Positions 52,784-61,526 of a DNA stretch of 64,000 nt are shown piece by piece. The position numbers and the translations under genes were made by a program. Source of the DNA: Saccharomycopsis fibuligera x Saccharomycopsis cf. fibuligera (Eukaryota > Ascomycota > Saccharomycetes > Ascoideales > Saccharomycopsidaceae); NCBI GenBank assembly GCA_001936135.1, contig CP012816.1, positions 2,601,501 through 2,665,500 on the forward strand, in the 5' to 3' direction. Numbering within the stretch: position 1 is the first letter of the stretch; every line of letters starts with the position of its first letter. Under the pieces are notes generated by a model that was not told the origin of the DNA, ran no database searches, and was given only the letters and a program-made list of their open reading frames with translations.

Positions 52784-52909
52784 ATGATATCTGATGATCA
52801 ATTAAACTCCATCGCTATTTCTTTGGGCCTTTTGTCATTTGGCTTGATTTTGGTATATCATTTCATCTCTTCCAACACAAAGCCAGCACCAAAACCAGTG
52901 TCGTCATAG
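52784..52909 (+). CDS. OST4: Oligosaccharyltransferase subunit Ost4 (41 aa)
   Basis: A 41-aa single-pass membrane protein: MISDDQLNSIAISLGLLSFG, a hydrophobic continuation LILVYHFISS, and a short polar tail NTKPAPKPVSS. S. cerevisiae Ost4 (36 aa) starts MISDEQLNSLAITFGI and has the same layout. Ost4 spans the ER membrane and links Ost3/Ost6 to Stt3 in the complex that N-glycosylates proteins. The tail here is about five residues longer and proline-rich. The ATG has A at -3 (ACAATGA). Confidence 0.93.
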   Translation: MISDDQLNSIAISLGLLSFGLILVYHFISSNTKPAPKPVSS

Positions 52910-53894
52910 TTTCGCATCATTAATAGCGTTAATCAACTTAATGTATTCAAGTTAAACAGAACATTTGAAAGTTCAGCTTCTGTAATATTTTTTTGTATTT
53001 TTGTGTTGTTCGGATTTGCTAAAGTATCTTGATGTGATGAGGGGGGCTGAGTGAGGTATGACCTTGATAATTAAAGCCCAATACAGATCCTAGCTAAACT
53101 TGTGCGTCTAGTATCATGCTGCCTGTCAAATGAGTGATGACTAGTGGTTTATATGTGTGTGTTGCTATATGTTATGATAAGGTCATCGTTAGCGGGTTGG
53201 TACATGGTAAAGATAGTAATGAATTGCTGCAACTTACAATGAATTTGATAGTACTGGGATAACAGTCAAAAGAGCAAAAAATATGAATGTTCATTATTCC
53301 TAAGTGATATAGACTATTTTTTTTTTCTTTTGACTTCTAACTTTTTTTAGTGCTGTGTTATGTTTAACAGGCTTTCATTTTGGATTATAAATCTTTTTTA
53401 GTCGTCGTAACCAACTTTCAATTCACAAACGCTTCTCCTATTGCTTTTAACTTTTTTTAATTTACTATTTCTTTAAACTCATTGATTTTTATTGTTGGCT
53501 ATTATTGTATTTATGGGCTATGATATTTAAATTGTATGCATTTTGACAAAATAGACCCTTCTTCAATAGTAGACTCAATTGAAATGCCGGGAACTATATT
53601 GAAGAATCCCTATGGGAAATTAAAAGAAAATGAAAACAGAATGTTTATAAACGACCTCTAAAATAAATAAGTAGGATAGTAAAACAGAAATCTAGTTTGT
53701 AAACCGAAAAGAACAATAAAACAGTAAAACAATAAAAACAGGGTCAAATTATTAAATAGCTAATAAAATAGCATGATAAGAAAACTAGACACCAAATAGA
53801 CGATGCAAAACTCAAAAAAGGACTTTCTTGAACAGAAATATCATGCTCAGGGAACCGGAATAAGCAAGATAGATAAACTTAGACCAAACAATCA
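52910..53894. other. Intergenic region between OST4 and the ArAE-type gene
   Basis: About 1 kb between convergent genes, AT-rich, without a supported gene. The 62-codon plus frame starting at 53803 runs into the antisense of the next gene and is not supported. Confidence 0.5.
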
Positions 53895-56800
53895 TCAAAC
53901 TGCATCCTCGCCCAAAATCGTCTTTGAATACTCTGTCATCCGCTCAAGCTCCATAACTATATCAGTAATTGCTTTAGAGAAAGCAATTGCATGAATTTCT
54001 GTCCAATGTACTTCTTCCTCATATTTATTGTTGTTCCAACTCTCATATCCTTTATTATTTTCATGTACACTTTTAGTGCCGCCAGCATGGCCCAGAGCAT
54101 CGGCAGCTATGCCTCTGGCAATTCCAGTGGTGGCTGCTGCACTATCGATTCTAGAACTAGCAGCACCAGTCGTTTTCATATCACTTTCTGGAGAGCTTAT
54201 ATTTTCAAGAGCTTTTTGTAACCCTTGCACTTGGTTACCGATTCCCCTATCCTTATCAATAATTTCATGCCCACCTAACGCATTGTCCTTACCTTGACCT
54301 TTACCTTGGCCTTGCTTATCACCATCACTTAACCAACGCTGCATCTTCAATTGCTTCTTCTGACTCTCAAGTTCCTGCTGAAGCAACGCGATCTCGTCGT
54401 ATAGCTGTTTCCGTACACTTACCAAATTCGGTAAATAGCAAGGCACCGCGCTCTCACTTTCAAAGCAATTAGCCAACACGTACATGATAAATATTATGCT
54501 AGCTACTGAATCTCGTCTCAACGGTATTAGTTTTCTCAGCACTGTATAGTCACCATCTTTGAACCAAGAATTAAATTGGATAGCATTAATGCGGGCCTCG
54601 ATCACTTTTTCCAAAATAATGCTGCAGGATTCTAATAATTTGAAAATAGTTTGAAAATATGCATTGTTTTTGCCTTTTGAATTGCCAATATTGCTGTAAT
54701 TACCGTTATGTGGATTATAGATATTTTCTTTAATGTTAACAAAGATATTTATAATTGTGGCTTCTGAAACACTAGCATCAACAATATTCTTCACCGCGTA
54801 TAAATGTTGCAAGAGTCTAACTTCTCTAATTGTGGATAACTGCAAAGTTAATTCAGTGGGATTATCATTGCTGTCGCGGTAAACATACCGATCCGTGACA
54901 ATTTGATAAGAATGGGACAAATTCATGAGGAGTCGAGCAAATGCATTGGTGACCTGACTGCGGGCTACAAATGGCCAAATTATAATAGTTATAAAAATGG
55001 AACTGATGATGGCAATGATTATCAGGATTGCAGTAGGCCATACAATGTCCCAGATTGCTGTTGTGGTAGTGTTAGTGGTAGTGGTAGTGGTAGTAGTGCT
55101 GGTATTACTGTTACTGCTGCTATTTGAAGACTCATTTCCAACGCCAGTACTAATCAAAGCATCGATGATGATTACTGAAAATGTAGCAAGCCCCACAAAT
55201 CCACATCTTGCCTCCGAGGGGAAATAGTAGTACTTGGTTATGGATGGTATTGCACAAACCACGACAAATACAAGAATAACATAAACGCTAGCTCTTTGAT
55301 TATTGAGCAAGACTGCTTGACAACAACACCATGCCCAAAATGCAACAACTATAACCGTTGCTATACGTTTGCAAATTTTGCTGAAACTAAAAATCCCAGT
55401 GCTGCTATAAAGAAGCCAAATAAAGATAGGACACCAGTAGCAATGACGCTTTGTATACCATTTGTGGTTCAAAAGACCCGGCAATGCAGCAAAAATGATC
55501 AAGAAGGCATGTTTGAATGAATTTTTGGAGTTGGAGCCCGTAAGTGCTTTCATCAATTTCCAAGCTCGGTAAGAAAGTGGGGTACTGGTATTGAGAAATA
55601 AATGCTTGTTGTAGTCTGCGTGATTTACTGCTCTAATCACTTCTGCTTTGTTCACTGTGCTCGATGTATCAGTACTTTCTGAAAGCTCAGGAACCAATGA
55701 TTCATCAATTTTTACTGCTTCTTGAGCCGCTCTTCTTGAAGTGTTGACGTTATATATTTTTTCGAATGATTTTTCTACAGAGTCCCTAGTTTGAAAATAA
55801 TTGAAAATTGCCAATTTGCCACGATCTTTCAAGCATTGTTTGGGCAATCGGCGCATGGCTTTCTTTAATGGATATTTTATCCATAATATTCTCCAGTTCA
55901 TTGGGCCGAAAAGGTGGTTCCACCAATTTTTCCTATGACGATTTGCATGCACATTTTTTGAACACAATTTCAAAATGATGGAAGCAGTAACAATCAATAA
56001 TTTGGAAACCTGGCGGTGGTACCGTAAGAATAGAAATACTGAACTTATTTCTCTTTTGCTGAGAAGCTCATTGCAAAACCATTCTGTCTTGGTGAATGCT
56101 CTATATGCTTTGTCAAGCTTGTGTAAGTTTTGCCGCAAGTTGGCAATCAATCCTTCCAATTTGATCAACAAGAACTCTTCATTTTCCAGGCTGTCAGACG
56201 TTAAAATTTCCATAAAAAATGTATTAGTGCGGCTTATGCCGAATTTTTGCTCTAGCTCAGGTTTGGTGACTTTTACTCTCGCAAACTTAAGCAAAGCGAC
56301 TTGTGCCACTTCAACGCATCCAACCATAGCTACAAGCAACTCGACTATAGGACCCATAAACTGCTGCTGCACCACCAGGGTATAGAAGTCTATAGAACTT
56401 ATGCCTAATGGCAATGGGGGTCCGTGGCCTGCTGGTCTTGGAGTCGCAGTGCCTGAACTCATTCCATTTGTAGTTTGTCCTGAATGTAAAGCTGAATAAG
56501 CATACATTTGGTTCAGCGGCATTAATGTTGCATTCAAGTAATTCAATTCCGTTGATTCATGATTCGATTCGGAGCTGCTACTTACCTTGGCTTTGTCATT
56601 TCCATCAAGCTGTTCATATTCTTCGGCAATTTTGTCATGAATGTGGTCCTTAACACTATCGCGACGATATCTGCCGCGGCCATAACTGCCATCAAACATC
56701 TGGATTGGGTACGGGATAGCTTTCAACGGACTGACCATCAAATTGATACAGTTGCGGATATCAATCATATCATCTTCACTGAAGAGACTAAATTTGAAAA

Positions 56801-58106
56801 CTTCGTTAGCAAACTCGCGGAAATCCTCAGATAATGAAACCAAGGTGGAATTCATCTTTTGGGCAATAGAACTGCCAAACGATTTTTTCTCCCCGTTGTT
56901 ATCTTTATTGCTGCCATTTCTAAGACGGCCACTTCTTTCCAAACTCTCTAGTCTTTCCTTTTTGCTTTCGATGGTAACTAAGATCGATTGTTTGATATCA
57001 TTCAACGCTGCGGCAAGCGATGCCACTAGTCTTTTATGGTCAAATTCGGGCCATAGCACGAAACAGCAAGCAAGCGATAATGCATTGCCAATTGAGAAAG
57101 GCACTAGGTAGTCTCTGAATAGCCTCGAGTAGTCCATTTTGCGAATTTCTAAATCGCCTCTCTGTAGTTGCAACAAAATAAACATTAAGCTGAGCCCCGC
57201 GTTGATGCAAATATAGTAAGATCTAGTATAACTTAGCCGCACCAATTGCCCCAAAAATACCACCCCAAAGATAAAACAAGCAAAAATCCCACCATATTTT
57301 TGTTTGGTAGCATGGGTTATCCTAGCAATACGCACAGAGAGCAAAGCAATCGCAGCACCTACCAAAGTGCCAATTTGCAGCTGGACCGCCATTTCGCACT
57401 GAGTGCCTATGGAGTGCGCAGGATGGTGTAGTAGTACCACTAGTGGTAAGATAGTGCGCATTGGTCCCAACCACCGGGCTGTGTTAGTGTTTAGACATAA
57501 AACTATGGCGACGACATAAGCAACGAGGATCTTGAGCAAGGGTGTGCTTGCTATTGCGAGAGATCGGGTATTGTGGTTCGAAAGCTTAGATCCGATGGCT
57601 GATGTTATTCCTGACTTATCGAGAGCACTATGCATGAGGTGACGGCAGTATAAGAAAATATCGGTTTTCTTCTTTTTATCAGTCTCTGGGTTGCTGTTTC
57701 TGCTGTTCTTGGTGAGACTTTCCAACTCGTCCTCCTCCTTTGCATCAGCAAGTGTCTGCGGACGCTTACGCCGCTTGGTGTAGATTGGGTCAAAATAGCC
57801 ACCGCGCTGCTCTGTCAACAGAGCCAAGAGTTGATGTTGATGTTGGTGCTGATGCTGGGGGAGCTGGAGCTGCTCTTCGGGCTGGGATTCCTGGGCTAAT
57901 GCAGCTAGTCGTATCTGGGAAAAGGACACAGAGGGGCTGTTGAGCGTCAGGACGTTGGGGCTGAATGCCCTTCGCGTGAACGCATTGGCTGTGTTCATTG
58001 CGAGTGAATATGGTGTGGTGGTGGTGTATGTATATAAGTTTGGTGACGACTGATGGGGTGGTACTATTCCTTTATGTCCTTGGCTCTGTTTAGTTGCAAC
58101 TGACAT
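53895..58106 (-). CDS. BRE4-like multi-pass membrane protein (ArAE/FUSC transporter-like)
   Basis: 1403 aa. There are two clusters of membrane segments. The first spans about 185-350 (ILVAYVVAIVLCLNTNTARW, LQIGTLVGAAIALLSV, FACFIFGVVFLGQLVRLSYT, PFSIGNALSLACCFVLWPEF). The second spans about 865-1045 (HAFLIIFAALPGLLNHKWYT, CPIFIWLLYSSTGIFSFSKI, AFWAWCCCQAVLLNNQRASV, ILIIIAIISSIFITIIIWPF). About 500 soluble residues separate them, and a cytosolic C-terminus ends the chain. This two-block layout is that of the fungal brefeldin A-sensitivity/ArAE-like family (S. cerevisiae Bre4 and relatives), related to aromatic-acid exporters of the FUSC group. Substrate is unknown. The N-terminus carries a Gln/His run. 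The Thr-rich loop near 1010-1025 comes from a repetitive ACC/ACT stretch. Confidence 0.75.
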   Translation of the reverse strand: MSVATKQSQGHKGIVPPHQSSPNLYTYTTTTPYSLAMNTANAFTRRAFSPNVLTLNSPSVSFSQIRLAALAQESQPEEQLQLPQHQHQHQHQLLALLTEQRGGYFDPIYTKRRKRPQTLADAKEEDELESLTKNSRNSNPETDKKKKTDIFLYCRHLMHSALDKSGITSAIGSKLSNHNTRSLAIASTPLLKILVAYVVAIVLCLNTNTARWLGPMRTILPLVVLLHHPAHSIGTQCEMAVQLQIGTLVGAAIALLSVRIARITHATKQKYGGIFACFIFGVVFLGQLVRLSYTRSYYICINAGLSLMFILLQLQRGDLEIRKMDYSRLFRDYLVPFSIGNALSLACCFVLWPEFDHKRLVASLAAALNDIKQSILVTIESKKERLESLERSGRLRNGSNKDNNGEKKSFGSSIAQKMNSTLVSLSEDFREFANEVFKFSLFSEDDMIDIRNCINLMVSPLKAIPYPIQMFDGSYGRGRYRRDSVKDHIHDKIAEEYEQLDGNDKAKVSSSSESNHESTELNYLNATLMPLNQMYAYSALHSGQTTNGMSSGTATPRPAGHGPPLPLGISSIDFYTLVVQQQFMGPIVELLVAMVGCVEVAQVALLKFARVKVTKPELEQKFGISRTNTFFMEILTSDSLENEEFLLIKLEGLIANLRQNLHKLDKAYRAFTKTEWFCNELLSKREISSVFLFLRYHRQVSKLLIVTASIILKLCSKNVHANRHRKNWWNHLFGPMNWRILWIKYPLKKAMRRLPKQCLKDRGKLAIFNYFQTRDSVEKSFEKIYNVNTSRRAAQEAVKIDESLVPELSESTDTSSTVNKAEVIRAVNHADYNKHLFLNTSTPLSYRAWKLMKALTGSNSKNSFKHAFLIIFAALPGLLNHKWYTKRHCYWCPIFIWLLYSSTGIFSFSKICKRIATVIVVAFWAWCCCQAVLLNNQRASVYVILVFVVVCAIPSITKYYYFPSEARCGFVGLATFSVIIIDALISTGVGNESSNSSSNSNTSTTTTTTTTNTTTTAIWDIVWPTAILIIIAIISSIFITIIIWPFVARSQVTNAFARLLMNLSHSYQIVTDRYVYRDSNDNPTELTLQLSTIREVRLLQHLYAVKNIVDASVSEATIINIFVNIKENIYNPHNGNYSNIGNSKGKNNAYFQTIFKLLESCSIILEKVIEARINAIQFNSWFKDGDYTVLRKLIPLRRDSVASIIFIMYVLANCFESESAVPCYLPNLVSVRKQLYDEIALLQQELESQKKQLKMQRWLSDGDKQGQGKGQGKDNALGGHEIIDKDRGIGNQVQGLQKALENISSPESDMKTTGAASSRIDSAAATTGIARGIAADALGHAGGTKSVHENNKGYESWNNNKYEEEVHWTEIHAIAFSKAITDIVMELERMTEYSKTILGEDAV

Positions 58107-58341
58107 GCAGCGATGCGTAGAGATGCGTATGTACCCTGGTGACGGAACACAGTGGTCCTCGACACATTACCCTGCAGATGAGCAGCTGAAATATTTTTTT
58201 TTTTTTTTTTCTGTTTTTTTAATTCTTTTTAATCAGAAACAGTGAAAGTGGTGGTGGCAGCAATAGGTAATGATTTAGAATACAGCACAGACCGCTGACA
58301 TCCCAACTACACACACGCAAACACCCATCGCAACTACCACA
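58107..58341. promoter_or_regulatory. Divergent promoter, ArAE-type gene / RIO2, with weak PAC/RRPE-like sites
   Basis: GATGAG (PAC core) is at 58177-58182 and TGAAATATTTT (RRPE-like) at 58187-58197, followed by a T17 tract (58194-58210). They lie about 150-165 bases before the RIO2 ATG. PAC plus RRPE marks ribosome-biogenesis genes in yeasts, which suits RIO2. The matches are imperfect. Confidence 0.45.
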
Positions 58342-59652
58342 ATGAAACTCGACATATCCCAGATGCGCTATTTGTCGCAGGATGACTACCGTGTCCTTGC
58401 TGCTGTGGAATCCGGTTCCCGTGCCCACGAGCTCGTGCCCACCCATTTGATCTACAGCATGAGCAAAGTCAACCCCGGTGCTGCTGCTCGTTGCTTAGGC
58501 ACTTTAGCCAAACATAAGTTGGTGTCACGAGTCCGCAACGCCAAATATGACGGGTACCGGTTGACATATAACGGCCATGATTATTTAGCCCTCAAGGCAA
58601 TGTTGGCCAAACGCAGTTTGGCAGCTCTTGGTACCACAGTTGGGGTTGGTAAAGAATCCGATATTTATTCTACCAAAGATTATCGCGGGGTGGAGAAAAT
58701 CTTGAAGATACACAGATTGGGCAGAACTTCGTTCCGTACGGTGAAGTCCAAAAGAGACTATTTGAAAAAAAATGGACCTGGTTTGAGTTGGATGTTTCTA
58801 TCAAAAGTCGCAGCTAGCAAAGAACATCAATTTCTCTCCACGTTGTTTGAAAATGGGTTTAATGTGCCGCAGCCATATGACTACTCTAGGCACTGCATTT
58901 TGATGGAATGGATTAAGGGGTATCCAATGACCAAACTTTACGAGTGTCGCGATTACAAGAAGTTGTATTCTGATTTGATGAAGTTTATTGTGAAGTTGGC
59001 GAATCACGGGCTTATCCATTGTGATTTCAATGAGTTCAATATCATGATCCGTGATGATGAAGAGATTGATAGCGGCGAGCATGAAGACACTTTTGTGGTG
59101 CTTGATTTCCCGCAAAGTATCAGCATTGACCATCCAGATGCCGAATGGTACTTTGATAGAGATGTCGAATGTGTGAAGCGGTTTTTCAAACGGAGATTCA
59201 GATATGCGCCTAAGAGAGACCCAATGATGGTGGATACAGATGGCTATGGGGAAGGGTATAAATATATCCAGCCAAGTTTCAAAAGAGATGTAAAAAGGGT
59301 GAATAATATTGACGAGTTGCTTCAAGCGTCAGGGTTCAAGAGACATTTGAAAAGTGGGGGAGGCAAGGGTGGTAATGTAGACTTTGAAGATGCAATGAAA
59401 GCAATCAGAGAGCAACAGTTGGAGGACGAGGAAGATGAGGATGAAGATGAAGATGAAGATGCGCAGGAAAAGTACGATGATAGCGAAGAAGAGTACGACG
59501 AAGAAGATTATGATGATGACGACCTAGATTTTGGTGGTGACAATGAAGAGTCTGATGAGGAGAATGAAAAAATCATTGAGGCGTTGAAGAACGGGGTGGA
59601 GAACTTGAAGATGGATAAGTTGGGAAACTATTATCTTGATGATAAGGCATAG
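58342..59652 (+). CDS. RIO2: Atypical protein kinase/ATPase Rio2
   Basis: 436 aa (S. cerevisiae Rio2 is 425). An N-terminal winged helix (MKLDISQMRYLSQDDYRVLA, KYDGYRLTYNGHDYLALK) precedes the RIO domain: VGVGKESDIYSTKDYRG as nucleotide loop, LKIHRLGRTSFRTVK with the ATP-binding Lys, catalytic Asp228 and Asn233 in HCDFNEFNIMI, and metal-binding Asp255 in VLDFPQSISIDH. The C-terminus is acidic (EDEDEDEDED-type) and ends ENLKMDKLGNYYLDD, a conserved family ending. Rio2 acts in late cytoplasmic maturation of the 40S ribosomal subunit, where it binds pre-40S particles until 20S pre-rRNA is cleaved. Confidence 0.97.
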   Translation: MKLDISQMRYLSQDDYRVLAAVESGSRAHELVPTHLIYSMSKVNPGAAARCLGTLAKHKLVSRVRNAKYDGYRLTYNGHDYLALKAMLAKRSLAALGTTVGVGKESDIYSTKDYRGVEKILKIHRLGRTSFRTVKSKRDYLKKNGPGLSWMFLSKVAASKEHQFLSTLFENGFNVPQPYDYSRHCILMEWIKGYPMTKLYECRDYKKLYSDLMKFIVKLANHGLIHCDFNEFNIMIRDDEEIDSGEHEDTFVVLDFPQSISIDHPDAEWYFDRDVECVKRFFKRRFRYAPKRDPMMVDTDGYGEGYKYIQPSFKRDVKRVNNIDELLQASGFKRHLKSGGGKGGNVDFEDAMKAIREQQLEDEEDEDEDEDEDAQEKYDDSEEEYDEEDYDDDDLDFGGDNEESDEENEKIIEALKNGVENLKMDKLGNYYLDDKA

Positions 59653-59944
59653 ACATTATGTGTTAGTAATAAAAAGGAAAAAAAATTCAAAAAATTTAAA
59701 TTTTAGCTTTGTAGTAGTATAACTGTAGTTTGGAAGGCGCAAGGCCAAAGACATTGAATAAACGTAACATTAATCATTCGCATTCGTCATAGAAAAAAAA
59801 GAAAAAAGACTGGGTAAATATCAGAAAATATGCTGTAGAAGCGAGTCTATAATATAATTGTACATATATACAGGAGTGCCAAAACTCGAGTGGCATATAA
59901 CCACTTTGCAAAGGCTTTCTTTCTTCGAGACCAATAAGTAATAT

Positions 59945-60961
59945 TCAAAATTCAATATTGCTGAGGTTCGGTTTGATCCTTTTTTGTTTCTTCCTTCTCT
60001 GACCAGGTGCTCTATCAAGCTGCTGATCCATTTCCTTGTAGCGTCTGTAGCGCCTGCCGTTGGACATATTGAATTTATCACTTTCTGACATGAACAACAG
60101 ACCGTCAGCCTGGCCTTCGCCATTCCCATCCTCATACCTGCTATTTTCACCCTTTCTGTTACTTCTACTATTCAACAAATCCTTAATCTTGGCCCCTCTG
60201 CGCTTCCAGCGCTCGTACACTTCTTCATCTTCTTCTATATTTTTAGGCTCCCACTTGGACTTCAATATACGTCTTATTGCCTCCGGTGACACTTTGAAAT
60301 AATCAGCAATATGCTTGTTGTTCAAATGGGGATACTCTTGTTTCAAGAACCGCACTGATCTCATTTCTTCTCTGCTAAGTTTACGACGAGGGTTCCAACC
60401 TTCTGAGCCAAATTTCAATTTAAGGGCTTCTTTTTGTTTTTTCCACTCGGGCACTTTGGGATCTCTTAAGAGTTGTTTTGTGGACTTGTGCAACGCCAGC
60501 ACAGGCTTGATGGAGTTTATTATAGAAAATTTGTCCTTGAAAGAAGTTGGAGGGGACTTGCCGGCGGCAGAAGTGGCGTATGATGTGTCTGTATTTGACT
60601 TCAATTTTGACTTTAGCAGAGATATGTCGGGGAGAGCCCAATTGGATTGATGCTGTATGCTAACTTTGGCGAGTGGAGAACCACCGTCGTGATTCAGATG
60701 GGAAGCTGTGTATACATTATCATTGTGACTGGAGTTAGGGTTTGTTTTTATGTTTATGTGTTCATCTGTGCTGTCTTTTGTTTTGTTGTTGCTGACATTA
60801 TTATCACGATTGGCATCAGCCGTAAGTCGCAGCAGCTGCAGATATCGAAGAGCAGATACGGTGAGTGGGTGAAACAGCACAGACTTCCGGAAAGAGATGG
60901 AACTGGAGGCTATTACCAGCACAAGACAGTTGGGCCGGTAAGCAAAACATCGTGTGGACAT
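59945..60961 (-). CDS. RRG9: Rrg9/neugrin-family mitochondrial protein
   Basis: 338 aa (S. cerevisiae Rrg9 is about 214). The N-terminus is basic and hydrophobic without acidic residues (MSTRCFAYRPNCLVLVIASS), a probable mitochondrial presequence. A polar Asn/Ser linker follows. The neugrin-type core lies at about 170-245: VPEWKKQKEALKLKFGSEGW, NPRRKLSREEMRSVRFLKQE, NKHIADYFKVSPEAIRRILK. The tail is basic and Lys/Arg-rich. Rrg9 is needed for respiratory growth and mitochondrial DNA maintenance. The helix-turn-helix-like core suggests RNA or DNA contact. It converges on RIO2 with about 290 bases between stops and diverges from VID27. Confidence 0.88.
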   Translation of the reverse strand: MSTRCFAYRPNCLVLVIASSSISFRKSVLFHPLTVSALRYLQLLRLTADANRDNNVSNNKTKDSTDEHINIKTNPNSSHNDNVYTASHLNHDGGSPLAKVSIQHQSNWALPDISLLKSKLKSNTDTSYATSAAGKSPPTSFKDKFSIINSIKPVLALHKSTKQLLRDPKVPEWKKQKEALKLKFGSEGWNPRRKLSREEMRSVRFLKQEYPHLNNKHIADYFKVSPEAIRRILKSKWEPKNIEEDEEVYERWKRRGAKIKDLLNSRSNRKGENSRYEDGNGEGQADGLLFMSESDKFNMSNGRRYRRYKEMDQQLDRAPGQRRKKQKRIKPNLSNIEF

Positions 60962-61003
60962 TGCTGCTGATATGGATGGTGCTGGTAGCGGTCAAAAGGT
61001 CAT

Positions 61004-61030
61004 CTCATCGCATGGAGTGATGAAAATTTT
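61004..61030. promoter_or_regulatory. PAC + RRPE element pair
   Basis: CTCATCGC at 61004-61011 is the exact reverse complement of the PAC core GCGATGAG. TGAAAATTTT at 61021-61030 matches RRPE. They are nine bases apart, 43 bases upstream of the RRG9 ATG and about 500 upstream of VID27. Both motifs are established markers of ribosome-biogenesis genes, and RRPE-like AATTTT elements are reported before mitochondrial ribosomal genes in C. albicans. Confidence 0.65.
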
Positions 61031-61354
61031 CTATATAAAAAAATAATAAAACTTAACTGATGTGTGAGTTAAATTTATTTTTTCTGCCCTGCGTCAGACA
61101 CGGGTGCCGCACCCTCCATGCTCTATTATAGCGTGCTCTACCATGGTGGTCTCTGTTACTCAGCTTTTACATTCCCAATGAGTGATACTGCACAACTACA
61201 ACACGAATATTCCACAAGCTTACAAAGTTATTGGATTCTAGGCAGTACTGGACAGCTTACCAATAGCAATAGCAGCTGTAGAAGCAGTAGTTGTAGTAAT
61301 AGCAGCGGTAGTGGTGGTAGCTTTCAAGGCCGGGCAACCTCTTTTAAAGTGTGT

Positions 61355-61380
61355 GTTTGTTTGTTTGTTTGTTTGTTTGT
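61355..61380. repeat. (TTTG)n tetranucleotide repeat
   Basis: About six GTTT units in the RRG9-VID27 intergenic region. Confidence 0.85.
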
Positions 61381-61526
61381 CTTTGGGATAAACAAAAACA
61401 CATCAGTGGCAACTCATCTCAAATGGCATTCTCATCTCATCTGTAATCTCCATTAGGAGTTTATATTATATACAACAGCAGCTTCCATCTGTCCACCACG
61501 ATATCACCCACCGTTTCGCTCAAGCA

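Larger units (their letters stand above)
60962..61526. promoter_or_regulatory. Divergent RRG9 / VID27 promoter region
   Basis: 565 bases. It contains the PAC/RRPE pair at 61004-61030, a (TTTG)n repeat at 61355-61380 and AGCAGY-type triplets near 61265-61320. An open frame at 61118-61456 is repeat-rich and unsupported. Confidence 0.6.

Noticed and set aside
53130-53220. Possible C/D-box snoRNA (GTGATGA near 53142)
   Set aside because: No D box with terminal stem at a suitable distance.
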